This document shows, in pieces, positions 54,926-63,593 of a stretch of DNA of 64,000 bases (within the stretch, counting starts at the first letter, position 1; every line of letters starts with the position of its first letter). Below the pieces are notes generated by a model, which ran no database searches, was not told the DNA's origin, and saw only the letters and a list, made by a program, of their open reading frames with translations. Source of the stretch: Beijerinckia sp. 28-YEA-48. Its GTDB lineage: Bacteria > Pseudomonadota > Alphaproteobacteria > Rhizobiales > Beijerinckiaceae. The stretch is taken from NCBI RefSeq assembly GCF_900104955.1, contig NZ_FNSI01000002.1, forward strand, positions 186,001-250,000. The letters run 5' to 3'. Made by a program: the position numbers and the translations under genes.

Positions 54926-56733
54926 GATGCAAGAGCCCTTTCGCCAAAGTAGACATTTCGGACAACGGGCAAATTTACAACGTCATCTGGAATGCCTTCT
55001 GCGACGACAGTTCCAGAGTGCATCACAGACAACTTGTCACAGATCGATACCAAAAACCCTATGTTGTGCTCCACGATGAGCATTGTGATACCAAACTCTC
55101 GATTGATTTGACGGAGCAGGGATCCAATGCGTTCAACTTCTTCTGAACTAACGCCAGAAACGGGCTCATCCAACAAAAGTAGCTTTGGTCTCGATACAAT
55201 TGCTCGAGCGAGCTCTAGTCGTCGTTGATTACCCAGTGAAAGAAGTCCGGCTCGCAATTCTGCACAATGATCGAGGCCCACTGCGGATAGTGCCAACAGC
55301 GCACGCTTATCCTCGTCATCAGACGACCGAGACATAATGCACTCCGTTACGCTCCTCGACATCGAGCGCAAAACGGAATTGTAGCCCAGACCGATCTTCA
55401 CATTGTCCAAGCATGTCAGGTTTGGAAAGATTGCAACGTGTTGAAAGGTGCGAGTGATACCTAGACCGATCCGAGCATCGATCGACTGGCTTAGGAGGGA
55501 AATCCCGGATGTATATACGTCTCCAAAAGTCGGTTTAATAAAGCCGGAAATTGCATTGAATAGGGTCGTTTTTCCTGCACCATTGGGCCCCATGAGTCCG
55601 TGAATATTTCCAGAAGTGATATCGATGGACACATTATCAACTGCTTTAAGTGCACCGTAATGCATCGATAGGTTCCGGACTTCACACAGATGTACGTCAT
55701 TCTCTTTAGCAGGCGTTATTACCCTTACGACTGGAGAGGGCGGGATCGACTCCGATTTGGCAAACGCATGATTTTGAGGCTTAGCAGAACTGCTAAATCT
55801 CGAACGAATTGCTTCGACTAGCCCACCTGGAAGAAAAAGGATCACAACAACAACCAAACATGCTGTCGCAAATTCGATATAGTCAGCGACGGGTCTTAGT
55901 ACTTCGGGAAGCGTGCGCAAAAATGCGCCCCCCGCGATGCCGCCCCAAATGGAATTGGTCCCTCCAATTATTGGGTACGACAGTGCGAAAATGGAAGAGA
56001 GTATTCCGTAAGAATCGGGATCTATGATCCGGTACCGAGGTGCTATCAGCGCCGCACTATAAGCAACGGCGGACGAGCTCACAACGAAAGCCGCGATCAA
56101 GTAACGTTCGATATTGATGCCATAAGCCCGCGACGCAACTTCGCTCGCTGCGATAGCTCGAAGGTTCTTGCCGAACGCACCGTTAATGAGAATAGCCAGC
56201 GGGATAAGACCGAGAGCGATACCGACGCTCATTACTACGAGGAAGCTAAGATCCGAGGTAATCGCGACACCGGCGATCGATGCTGGTGGCACTGCAAGGC
56301 CCTCCGGGCCACCCGTAACGAGCTTTGCCTCTCGAATTAGGATCATCAATACTTCTTGGAAAACCAGGGTCACCATAGCTAGATTATGACTTCTAAATCT
56401 TACTCCGGGCACGGCAAGTATGAGCCCGCCAAATCCGCCAATGGCTGCTCCAAACAGGACAGCTAGCAGAAAGGGAAAGTTGAAATGCGTTACAGCGAGC
56501 GCCGACCCGTATGCTCCCAATGCCATCATCGAACCCGTGGCCAAAGAAACGCATCTTGCGAGTCCCACGAGCAAAACAACGGAAGCTCCCACGAAGGCGG
56601 CCGACAGAGATACAGCAAGCACATACTGCCAGTATGAATCGACACATAGACCGATCACGATAACCGCGAGAGTTGCGATAGAAGGAGCAACTACTAGCGC
56701 GAGACGGCGCCGTAACTCGACGTTGTTAAACAT
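54922..56733 (-). CDS. Fused LivM-type permease and LivG-type ATPase
   Basis: A 603-residue fusion. Residues 1 to about 310 are a LivM-type permease with eight or more helices and the element AIAASEVASRAYGINIERYL in the cytoplasmic loop. A linker of about 30 residues leads to a LivG-type ATPase (from about residue 350), with Walker A GPNGAGKTT, the signature LSLGNQRRLE and Walker B LLLLDEPVSG. The start at 56733 follows GGGAGGG. Such fusions are known among Liv-type importers and fix the one-to-one pairing of permease and ATPase. The gene overlaps both neighbours. Confidence 0.92.
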   Translation of the reverse strand: MFNNVELRRRLALVVAPSIATLAVIVIGLCVDSYWQYVLAVSLSAAFVGASVVLLVGLARCVSLATGSMMALGAYGSALAVTHFNFPFLLAVLFGAAIGGFGGLILAVPGVRFRSHNLAMVTLVFQEVLMILIREAKLVTGGPEGLAVPPASIAGVAITSDLSFLVVMSVGIALGLIPLAILINGAFGKNLRAIAASEVASRAYGINIERYLIAAFVVSSSAVAYSAALIAPRYRIIDPDSYGILSSIFALSYPIIGGTNSIWGGIAGGAFLRTLPEVLRPVADYIEFATACLVVVVILFLPGGLVEAIRSRFSSSAKPQNHAFAKSESIPPSPVVRVITPAKENDVHLCEVRNLSMHYGALKAVDNVSIDITSGNIHGLMGPNGAGKTTLFNAISGFIKPTFGDVYTSGISLLSQSIDARIGLGITRTFQHVAIFPNLTCLDNVKIGLGYNSVLRSMSRSVTECIMSRSSDDEDKRALLALSAVGLDHCAELRAGLLSLGNQRRLELARAIVSRPKLLLLDEPVSGVSSEEVERIGSLLRQINREFGITMLIVEHNIGFLVSICDKLSVMHSGTVVAEGIPDDVVNLPVVRNVYFGERALAS

Positions 56734-57601
56734 TTCGTACCCTCCCACCGGCGAAAAGGCCTTGGGGGCGGATCATCAAAACCGCGAAGAGAAGAATGAA
56801 GCTTGTCGCACTCTTGGTGGCGCTTGAGACATATGCTGCGGCTAATGTCTCGGAAATGCCGAGAAGCAAGCCGCCTAGAATCGCACCGATAAGCGAGTCA
56901 AACCCACCGATAACCGCCGCTACGAACGCTGCAGCAACCGTAGATACCGCGAGTTCAGGGGTAACGCCTTTCACTGGAGCGGTGAATACACCCGCGAGCC
57001 CCGCCAACGTACCACCGAAGAACCATGCTAACGCGTACACTCCTTCGATCGAATATCCGCACAATTGTGCGCCTCTGATATTCGAGGCCATTGCGCGCAT
57101 GCTTCGTCCGATTCGACCATATTGAAATAGAACAATACCCGCCGCCGCGGCAGCAAGAACACCGCAGATAACCCAAATCTGCTCGGGCATAATTATCACG
57201 CCGTCAAATATGAGCGGAATTGGACTAAACACCGCCGGAACCGCCAAGATCTCCGCTCTATGGGATAAGCGAACGCCTTCCGACAAAGCAATTCCGAGAA
57301 ATATCGTTGCAATAACCACCGTATACAGATCGGCGCGTCGCAATGTCCGAAGGACGATTAACTCCAACGCAACTGCGCATAAGCCCACCGCGGGGGGCAC
57401 CAACAGATAGGCAAATGCGTAATTCCACTCCAATGCGACCACAACGATGTAAGCGCCAACTGCGCCGAGGAGCACGAGTCCGCCATGTGCAAAGTTTACG
57501 ACTTTTGTAGCTTTGTGAATTACGACGACGCCGAGTGCAGCGAGCGCATAGATCGCTCCGATCTTGGCACCGCCAATCACTACCATGAAAAATTCAGCCA
57601 T
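56726..57601 (-). CDS. Branched-chain-type ABC permease, LivH-like
   Basis: A 291-residue permease with eight hydrophobic segments. The LivH marks are IYALAALGVVVIHKATKVVN, shown in full at 20 residues, followed by FAHG, and the cytoplasmic-loop element MRAMASNIRGAQLCGYSIEG. The start at 57601 has GAGGGATC upstream. Its 3' end overlaps the fused permease-ATPase gene by 8 bases. Confidence 0.92.
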   Translation of the reverse strand: MAEFFMVVIGGAKIGAIYALAALGVVVIHKATKVVNFAHGGLVLLGAVGAYIVVVALEWNYAFAYLLVPPAVGLCAVALELIVLRTLRRADLYTVVIATIFLGIALSEGVRLSHRAEILAVPAVFSPIPLIFDGVIIMPEQIWVICGVLAAAAAGIVLFQYGRIGRSMRAMASNIRGAQLCGYSIEGVYALAWFFGGTLAGLAGVFTAPVKGVTPELAVSTVAAAFVAAVIGGFDSLIGAILGGLLLGISETLAAAYVSSATKSATSFILLFAVLMIRPQGLFAGGRVRNV

Positions 57602-57655
57602 TTGTGATCCCTCACACAATTTTGGGTAGCAAGCCGTTCCTATTTCTATTTCTTC

Positions 57656-58855
57656 TCAATCTACGACTTGCCACATGCCATCGCGGATCGTTGCTTGCCC
57701 GCGCACCTTATTTCCTTGATGGTCGGCCTCCGTGTAACTTTCAGGATAAATAACGTCGACTCCCCCCATTAGAGATGGCTTTGCTTCGACGAGCGTTTCC
57801 CAAGCCGAGATTAGACGTTCTCTTGTTAGATCACGGCCCGCCTTTTCGATGGCTTCCGCCAGTACATATGCAGATCCGTATCCAATCATGTCATACAAGT
57901 TTGGACGCCCTTGAGGGGGTCGACCGTAACGTGCCGACCAAAGCTCCAGAAACTTTTTCGAGGTTGGATGAGGCTGCATCGGAAAAGTCGGCGTTGTGGA
58001 ATAACTCCAGATATTCTTTGAATTCTCGGATCCAAGAATCGGTATGATTCCATCCGTGGCAGCAGTTCCTGCTAGTATCCACGTGATACCAACGAGTCCC
58101 TTCTCTGGTGCTTGTTTGATCGCATATCCAGCTTCTGAGAAATCACCGAGGATCACGACCGAGTTGATCCGTTTCCGGGTGAAAGATAGAAGTTGAGAGG
58201 TGAAGTCGCGAGCGCCTTGGTCAAATTGCTCGACGGCGATCTCTTCCGCATGCCCCCTGAGATTGTCTTGAACTCCCTTTAGTTCTGCCTGCGGGAACGC
58301 GTAAGTACCGACTAACACACCCACTCGCCGTGGAGCCTTTACATAGTTATCGATACGCCCGATCAAAACGCCCGATGAATGTGCGGCCTCAGTAACTGCG
58401 CCATGGAATATGTTTCTAGCAAACGGTTCGCGAATGATTGGTGTTGCACCAGCTATATTGTATGTAGGAACTCCGGTCTGCCGCACATAGCTCGCAACAG
58501 CGGCAGCACCCGTGCTACCTGACGCGAGAACCAGAACCGCAACACGGTCGCTCTCGACCAGCTTCTTTGCCGCGGCAACGCTTTCAGCCGGCGTCAGGGC
58601 TTGTTCGAAAATCAGCTTCAGTTTTCGGCCATTAACACCACCTCTCGCGTTGATTGCGTCGAAAGCAAGCGTCAAGCCGTCTCTTGCTGGACCGCCAACA
58701 AATGCCGTAGCTCCAGTTAAAGGACCGAGTGCACCAACTAGAATCTCATTTTCAGTTACCCCGTTCTCAGCGCACGCTATCTGACTTCCGAGTGTTAACA
58801 TTCCTACAAGCGTGAGAGCACCGAAAGCCCGTCTGGTGAAGTCGTAGTAACGCAT
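57656..58855 (-). CDS. Branched-chain-type ABC substrate-binding protein
   Basis: A 399-residue family 6 periplasmic binding protein. Its signal peptide starts MRYYDFTRRAFGALTLVGML and is cleaved near ACAEN; the RR pair is followed by a hydrophobic stretch, so Tat export is possible but Sec is as likely. The core has ILVGALGPLTGATAFVGGPA and AFDAINARGGVNGRKLKLIF. It belongs to the importer encoded next to it. Binding proteins of this type in ring-hydroxylation operons tend to bind benzoate-like acids. Confidence 0.92.
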   Translation of the reverse strand: MRYYDFTRRAFGALTLVGMLTLGSQIACAENGVTENEILVGALGPLTGATAFVGGPARDGLTLAFDAINARGGVNGRKLKLIFEQALTPAESVAAAKKLVESDRVAVLVLASGSTGAAAVASYVRQTGVPTYNIAGATPIIREPFARNIFHGAVTEAAHSSGVLIGRIDNYVKAPRRVGVLVGTYAFPQAELKGVQDNLRGHAEEIAVEQFDQGARDFTSQLLSFTRKRINSVVILGDFSEAGYAIKQAPEKGLVGITWILAGTAATDGIIPILGSENSKNIWSYSTTPTFPMQPHPTSKKFLELWSARYGRPPQGRPNLYDMIGYGSAYVLAEAIEKAGRDLTRERLISAWETLVEAKPSLMGGVDVIYPESYTEADHQGNKVRGQATIRDGMWQVVD

Positions 58856-58899
58856 TGCATCCCTCCAATTTTCTTAAATGCGACGTTTTTTTGACCGAG

Positions 58900-60162
58900 C
58901 TATTTCTCCGCGCCGGGAGGTTCCATATCCATCAGTTCGGCGTAATAGGACCAGAATCCGCGGATGGCGACGTCGTTAACGCGGAACAGCTTGTCTTCAA
59001 TGGGACCGTTGCCGCCAACCTCAACTACACTTGCGCGGTCGAACGCTGAGCGTGAAGCAAGCTGCACATTTTCGATAACTTCGCCGTCTTCCATTGAGAC
59101 GTAGCCACTTGGTCCGACATAATTCGATTGCCGTAGTCGCGTCTCGGTCATCTCAGGTGTATCGGAAGTATATCCAAAAAACGTCCAGAAGAGCTCGAAC
59201 TCGCCAACGCCGCGCGTACGAACTTGGCGGGTAGCCATCGTGTTGCGCATCCGTTGGAATGCAGCATTTGGGAAAAAGCTTGCGATCGCCAACGTAAGTC
59301 CATCGTCCGCTTCAGGCGTGAACGAAAGTATAGATGGATCCGATAGCTTGAGACGGTCCATTTTAGCATCAGCTTCTGCGAAGCTACGGGCCGTTATATC
59401 AGCGTTGTCCGTACCCTCGGTGGAATAGGTAAGATGATGGCGATGGCGCGGGTCCATCCGCGATCCACCATCCTGGGTAGAACGGCTTACGCCAAAGGTA
59501 CGCTGAAATTCATGGAGGAGGGGGCCATGATAATTGTCTCGAAGGTTGTCGGTGTAAAGCTTCCAGTTCCCTTTGACTCGTTGGCGCTGATAACCCAGTA
59601 CTTTCACGGGCTCTTTGAACAGCCCCTTCAAGTGAGCAACCATAAAGGTGCCGAGATATTGCTCTAGCGGCTCAACATCATCCCGAAACGAAGCAAATAA
59701 CGCACCATTGAGGGAGGCAACTTTCAGTTTTTGTAAGTTATGGTCCTTACGTTTGAACTCTGGCGGCATCCCTCCCTTTCCCTCAATGCCGTTCTGGAAT
59801 GCAACGGTAGTAAGGTTGCCTTCTAGGTCGAAGGACCAGCGATGATAGACGCAAGTATGGGCCCGCTCGTTACCAAATTTCTCTCGGCAAACCAGCGCGC
59901 CACGATGAGAGCAGCGATTCACAAAGGCATATACTGAACCATCGCGCCCACGGTTATATACGATCGGAAGATCGCCAAGGTATGTGGTACGGAAATCGCC
60001 GACCTGGGGAATTTCTGCCTCGAGTCCAATGAACTGCCAAAGTGGGCCTTGGAAAATGCGCTTCTGTTCGATCTCGTAGATTTCTGGGTCATGGTAAAAC
60101 GCAAATGGAATGCGGGAATAGTCTGGCTTCGGAAAGCTGTGGAGCTGCTGAGTGTCGGTCAT
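58900..60162 (-). CDS. Rieske ring-hydroxylating dioxygenase, alpha subunit
   Basis: A 420-residue alpha subunit. The Rieske cluster ligands are C84 and H86, then C104 and H107 (C-x-H, 17 residues, C-x-x-H). The mononuclear iron site has H212 and H217 in DNYHGPLLH, with the bridging aspartate D209; a third ligand lies in the C-terminal part. The length and the NWKLYTDNLRDNYHG stretch resemble the anthranilate/salicylate-type (AndAc, NagG) enzymes. It hydroxylates the ring of an aromatic acid. The reductase gene lies across the promoter at 61691; no ferredoxin gene is present, as expected if the reductase carries its own plant-type cluster. Confidence 0.94.
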   Translation of the reverse strand: MTDTQQLHSFPKPDYSRIPFAFYHDPEIYEIEQKRIFQGPLWQFIGLEAEIPQVGDFRTTYLGDLPIVYNRGRDGSVYAFVNRCSHRGALVCREKFGNERAHTCVYHRWSFDLEGNLTTVAFQNGIEGKGGMPPEFKRKDHNLQKLKVASLNGALFASFRDDVEPLEQYLGTFMVAHLKGLFKEPVKVLGYQRQRVKGNWKLYTDNLRDNYHGPLLHEFQRTFGVSRSTQDGGSRMDPRHRHHLTYSTEGTDNADITARSFAEADAKMDRLKLSDPSILSFTPEADDGLTLAIASFFPNAAFQRMRNTMATRQVRTRGVGEFELFWTFFGYTSDTPEMTETRLRQSNYVGPSGYVSMEDGEVIENVQLASRSAFDRASVVEVGGNGPIEDKLFRVNDVAIRGFWSYYAELMDMEPPGAEK

Positions 60163-60209
60163 TTTATTATTCCTATTTCCAATAGTGACGATGCGATCTG
60201 TGGCGTCGA

Positions 60210-60695
60210 CTAAAGCGGCACACCAAGCAGGGACGGGACGGAAAAGGTATCGAGCACGACCACACGTTTCACGAAATGAAGCGTCGATTCAGCGTGGCGG
60301 ATTACATCATCGTAGTATCCAACCGCGAAAAGGGTGGTGACGCCCTCTTGGTCAGTTTGGTAACACGAGAACGCTGTCTTGACCCGGTACTCTTCCGACG
60401 ATCCGACGCGCTCTATCTCTGGAAAACTCAGGATGTGTCGATCGGTATGATAGTTGAGAATCGTAGCCTCTCGCAGCCCGAGAATGCGATCTCTAAGGGT
60501 ATTCTTGCTCGTGCATCTCATAAGAGAGCTGGGCAGCCCCTCTTTCAAATTCTCGAGTGGCAAGACTTCGTAGCTGGCTGTTTCGTCAAACAGCTCAAGC
60601 ATCTCCTCCAATTTGTACTCATCAATAAGAGTCGCACAGCGCGTAAGAAATCGCGTTATAGCGATGTAAGTGGTGATGTCGATGTGTTCCGGCAT
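60210..60695 (-). CDS. Ring-hydroxylating dioxygenase, beta subunit
   Basis: A 161-residue SnoaL-like beta subunit and first gene of the operon. It has the family elements LIDEYKLEEMLELFDETASY and YHTDRHILSFPEIERVG. The beta subunit forms the hexamer core with the alpha subunit, next downstream. Two matching operator-like sites lie upstream, between this gene and the TetR gene. Confidence 0.9.
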   Translation of the reverse strand: MPEHIDITTYIAITRFLTRCATLIDEYKLEEMLELFDETASYEVLPLENLKEGLPSSLMRCTSKNTLRDRILGLREATILNYHTDRHILSFPEIERVGSSEEYRVKTAFSCYQTDQEGVTTLFAVGYYDDVIRHAESTLHFVKRVVVLDTFSVPSLLGVPL

Positions 60696-60737
60696 TTAAA
60701 TTCCCCCTATCAAAGATAGTGGATCGCCCCTCGCTAT

Positions 60738-60752
60738 CCAACTAGTTGGTTG
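60738..60752 (+). promoter_or_regulatory. Candidate TetR operator, proximal to the dioxygenase operon
   Basis: CCAACTAGTTGGTTG lies 43 bases upstream of the beta-subunit start and contains a perfect 12-base palindrome, CCAACTAGTTGG. It matches the complement of 60817-60831 at 13 of 15 positions. Short palindromes of this kind between a TetR gene and its divergent target are typical operators. Confidence 0.6.
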
Positions 60753-60816
60753 ATTTCTACCAGAGGGTCAAAAGATCGTCAATGAGGAGCCCGTAAGAAA
60801 TTTTTGGAGTAAAATT

Positions 60817-60831
60817 CAACCAACCAGTTAG
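60817..60831 (-). promoter_or_regulatory. Candidate TetR operator, second site
   Basis: CAACCAACCAGTTAG reads CTAACTGGTTGGTTG on the other strand and matches the site at 60738-60752 at 13 of 15 positions. The two sites are in opposite orientation, 64 bases apart, so each could serve one of the divergent promoters. Confidence 0.55.
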
Positions 60832-60978
60832 ATGATAGTTGACACCTCGCAATTGCGTGCCATACATGCGCTGGTTGCGAAGATGTTCTCGCGACGGTGT
60901 ATACGTTGCAGTCCGCTTGAGCGTCTTTGTCGATCGGCTTTTCGATTGCGAATTTGCAACGGAAGAGGAGAGAGCTAG

Positions 60979-61680
60979 GTGGCTAGCGAAGGCACAGTAC
61001 GGTCAAGCGGCGCAGGTCAACCATCTCGAAGCAAAGCTTCAGACCGAAAGCCCCCGAGAGGCAATGCCGAATCCACGCAAGGCGTCCTCCTGAAAGCTGC
61101 AAGATCGGAGTTTGCTACGCATGGCCTTGAGGGTGCACGCGTCGACAGACTCGCTGCCAGTTCCGGCGTGAACAAGCAACTTGTTTATCATTATTTTGGC
61201 AGCAAAGACAGTCTTTACCTGGCTGTTCTAGAAGATGCTTATCAACGTTTTGCGGAACATTTTACAGTACTTCGAAGCCACGCGGGCTCCGCGCCCGAGA
61301 GACTAAAGAAATTCGTTGAGTTACTTTTTGATTGCTTAAATGAAGATAAGGAATTTCTGGCGCTCGTTACAGATCAAAACGTGCACGGCGGCCGTCATAT
61401 TCGACAATCCAAGGTGATAAGGAACACGCTTTCGCCGCTTCTCGTGGCGTTAGAGTCCATCATATCTCAAGCACGAAATGATCACGCACTTCAGTTGGAA
61501 GTTAGCGCCGTCGACCTCTATTTGACTATAGCAGGGATGTGCGCGTTTTACTTTACAAACATCAACACTCTTTCCGTAGCACTAGCGCGCCCGATTGGAA
61601 CAAAACGCGACGTAACGAGACGCAGGGAACATATCGTGCAATTTGCGCTCGTAGCAATGTTTGGGCACGGCAACCATTAG
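60979..61680 (+). CDS. TetR family transcriptional regulator
   Basis: A 233-residue regulator. After a basic 30-residue N-terminal tail the TetR helix-turn-helix is clear at about residues 37-85: LLKAARSEFATHGLEGARVD, then LAASSGVNKQLVYHYFGSKD. The ligand domain follows. GTG at 60979 is chosen as the start because of the GGAAGAGGAGAGAG site. It is divergent from the dioxygenase operon and cotranscribed with the reductase gene 10 bases downstream, so it likely represses both until the aromatic substrate binds. Confidence 0.93.
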   Translation: MASEGTVRSSGAGQPSRSKASDRKPPRGNAESTQGVLLKAARSEFATHGLEGARVDRLAASSGVNKQLVYHYFGSKDSLYLAVLEDAYQRFAEHFTVLRSHAGSAPERLKKFVELLFDCLNEDKEFLALVTDQNVHGGRHIRQSKVIRNTLSPLLVALESIISQARNDHALQLEVSAVDLYLTIAGMCAFYFTNINTLSVALARPIGTKRDVTRRREHIVQFALVAMFGHGNH

Positions 61681-61690
61681 GAGAGAGGCT

Positions 61691-62641
61691 ATGCTTGTGC
61701 GGGTGGTGCAGACTAGGATCGTTGCTGAAGATATAATGCTAGTGCAACTAACCTCTCTCGACGGCTCTATTTTGCCGGAGTGGGCTGCGGGCGCGCATAT
61801 TGACCTCTTAATCTCGGACAAGATCGTAAGGAAGTATTCGCTTTGCGGGAATTCTAGTGACCGAACCTGCTATGAGATTGCGGTGCTCCGTGAGCAGAAT
61901 AGCCGAGGAGGCTCTGAATACGTTCACGCGCGGCTAAAAGTTGGAGACGAAATCGAGATCTCTCGTCCCTTTAATCATTTCAAGTTGTCAACCTCCTCAG
62001 ACAGGCACCTCTTTTTAGCGGGGGGGATTGGCATCACTCCGATTATCTCGATGATTAGGCAAGTATCATCCTCGGGGAAGCAGTTCGACTTACATTATTG
62101 CACGCGTAATCCTGCACGGACAGCGTTTTTAAGCGAATTAGGATCGTATCGTGACGCTGGGGCTATCGAGCTCCATTTCGATGAAGGTGATCCGGCGAAA
62201 GGTTTGGATATCCGTAGTTTATTGCGGGAGGTGCCAGAAGGTGTAGATTTGTACTATTGCGGTCCACCTGGCTTCATGCGCGCGATTAAAGAGGCATCCA
62301 GTCACTGGCCTGCTGATCGCGTGCACTTCGAATTATTTGGCCCGTCGGGAAACTCGAGTCAGGTAGCTGCCGATCTCAACAGGTCTTTCCATGTGAAGGT
62401 CCTAAGCAGCGGCGCAGAGTTTGAAGTACCCCCGAATAAGTCGATTGCTGAAGTTCTCATTGAAAATGGAATTGATGTTCAGCTCTCATGTCGTGAAGGA
62501 TACTGTGGGACCTGCATGACTCCATATGTCGGAGGCCAACCAGATCATCGCGACGAGTTGCTGGATGATGAAGCACGCCAAGATTACGTACTATTGTGCT
62601 GTACGCGCTCGAAGTCAGATGTATTAATCATAGATATTTGA
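61691..62641 (+). CDS. Oxygenase reductase, FMN/NAD/[2Fe-2S] type
   Basis: A 316-residue reductase of the phthalate dioxygenase reductase/VanB type. The flavin motif is RKYSLCG, the pyridine nucleotide motif is AGGIGITPI with YYCGPPGFM later, and the plant-type ferredoxin domain at the C-terminus has C267, C272 and C275 in CREGYCGTC plus a last cysteine in LLCCTR. It passes electrons from NADH to the Rieske dioxygenase encoded across the divergent promoter. The ATG at 61691 follows GGAGAGAGG. Confidence 0.94.
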   Translation: MLVRVVQTRIVAEDIMLVQLTSLDGSILPEWAAGAHIDLLISDKIVRKYSLCGNSSDRTCYEIAVLREQNSRGGSEYVHARLKVGDEIEISRPFNHFKLSTSSDRHLFLAGGIGITPIISMIRQVSSSGKQFDLHYCTRNPARTAFLSELGSYRDAGAIELHFDEGDPAKGLDIRSLLREVPEGVDLYYCGPPGFMRAIKEASSHWPADRVHFELFGPSGNSSQVAADLNRSFHVKVLSSGAEFEVPPNKSIAEVLIENGIDVQLSCREGYCGTCMTPYVGGQPDHRDELLDDEARQDYVLLCCTRSKSDVLIIDI

Positions 62642-63535
62642 CAGTTTTCCATAAGATTACGTTTGCCTGAATCGCAATGGCAAGATCGCGCATTGAGGAA
62701 TAGGCATAGCCGGCTGGCCACCAGCCACGGATAAACGACGATCAAGCCTGGATCTAGCGCCAGCGACACTCGATCCTACTCCCAACCTCTCCAAAGTCGT
62801 TCAGATTTTTGAACGGATTTGCGGCTCCTATCAAAGATTGGACGGGGGCAGCTCGGGTATCTGCTGTTTGCGTCGTGCCAATGGGAATAGGGATGCACCA
62901 GCTGAGCAAAGGCTGAATGCCTAGTCGTTCGAGAACAACTAATAGCGCACCCAGAAGATATACTGAGAGATCCAGCCGCTTGTGAAAGCCAGGATCGACT
63001 ACTGTCGTCGGCCGAGCCCTTCGAACAAACAGTAGAGCTGCACAAGTGTAACCTAAATCGAATGAACTGGCTGCAAGCTGCGAAAGAATCGATGCCACTC
63101 TAGATGCTTTACCCCACGCCATGCTGAGCTCCCCGCACGAGAGACTCTGACGCGAATGATCACGCTACCGTGCGAGACACGGAACGCATTTATGATGCGT
63201 ATCCGTAGCTCTATCAAACAACGTCAATTACAAATGAAACTCTTCTGAGCGAAGATAGTCCTCGGCGGTGACGAACAGGCTATTCGTTCGCTTTATCTTG
63301 AGGTGGAATGTGATCACGCGCAACCTAGTAGTAGGCGGCACTCATTGGGACGGCCCGACCATCATGGTGTCCTAACCGCGAGTTGCCCCGCTTCTAGACC
63401 TTCCATCTCGACAGCACGAGCAACCAACTACTTTTTAAAAACTGAATGGCCCCAGCGTACCAAATTCGATTGAATGTAATCAACGTAGCCCGACTGCTTG
63501 ACAGCAAGCGGCGTACCTGGTTCTCTTCTCTTGAA
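62642..63535. other. Gene-poor region
   Basis: This 894-base stretch has no recognised gene. A 122-codon minus-strand frame at 62754-63122 is open but unfamiliar, has no ribosome site of note, and is read with stops on the other strand. The GC level is close to 50 percent by eye. The right part leads into the promoter of the DUF35 gene. Confidence 0.45.
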
Positions 63536-63562
63536 TGGAATGTAATTCCACTCAGTGGAATT
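63536..63562. promoter_or_regulatory. IclR-type operator candidate before the DUF35 gene
   Basis: TGGAATGTAATTCCA at 63536-63550 has the perfect half-sites TGGAA and TTCCA at the spacing seen in the IclR family consensus (TGGAA, 5 bases, TTCCA). It overlaps a second, perfect inverted repeat, AATTCCACT-C-AGTGGAATT at 63544-63562. The three half-sites lie 32 bases upstream of the DUF35 start. No IclR gene is inside the window. Confidence 0.5.
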
Positions 63563-63593
63563 ATACAGAAATCTGGTTGGAGGAGGTCTTAAT

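Noticed and set aside
62754-63122. A 122-codon minus-strand frame.
   Set aside because: I recognise no family, signal or ribosome site; it may be real but the sequence gives no support.
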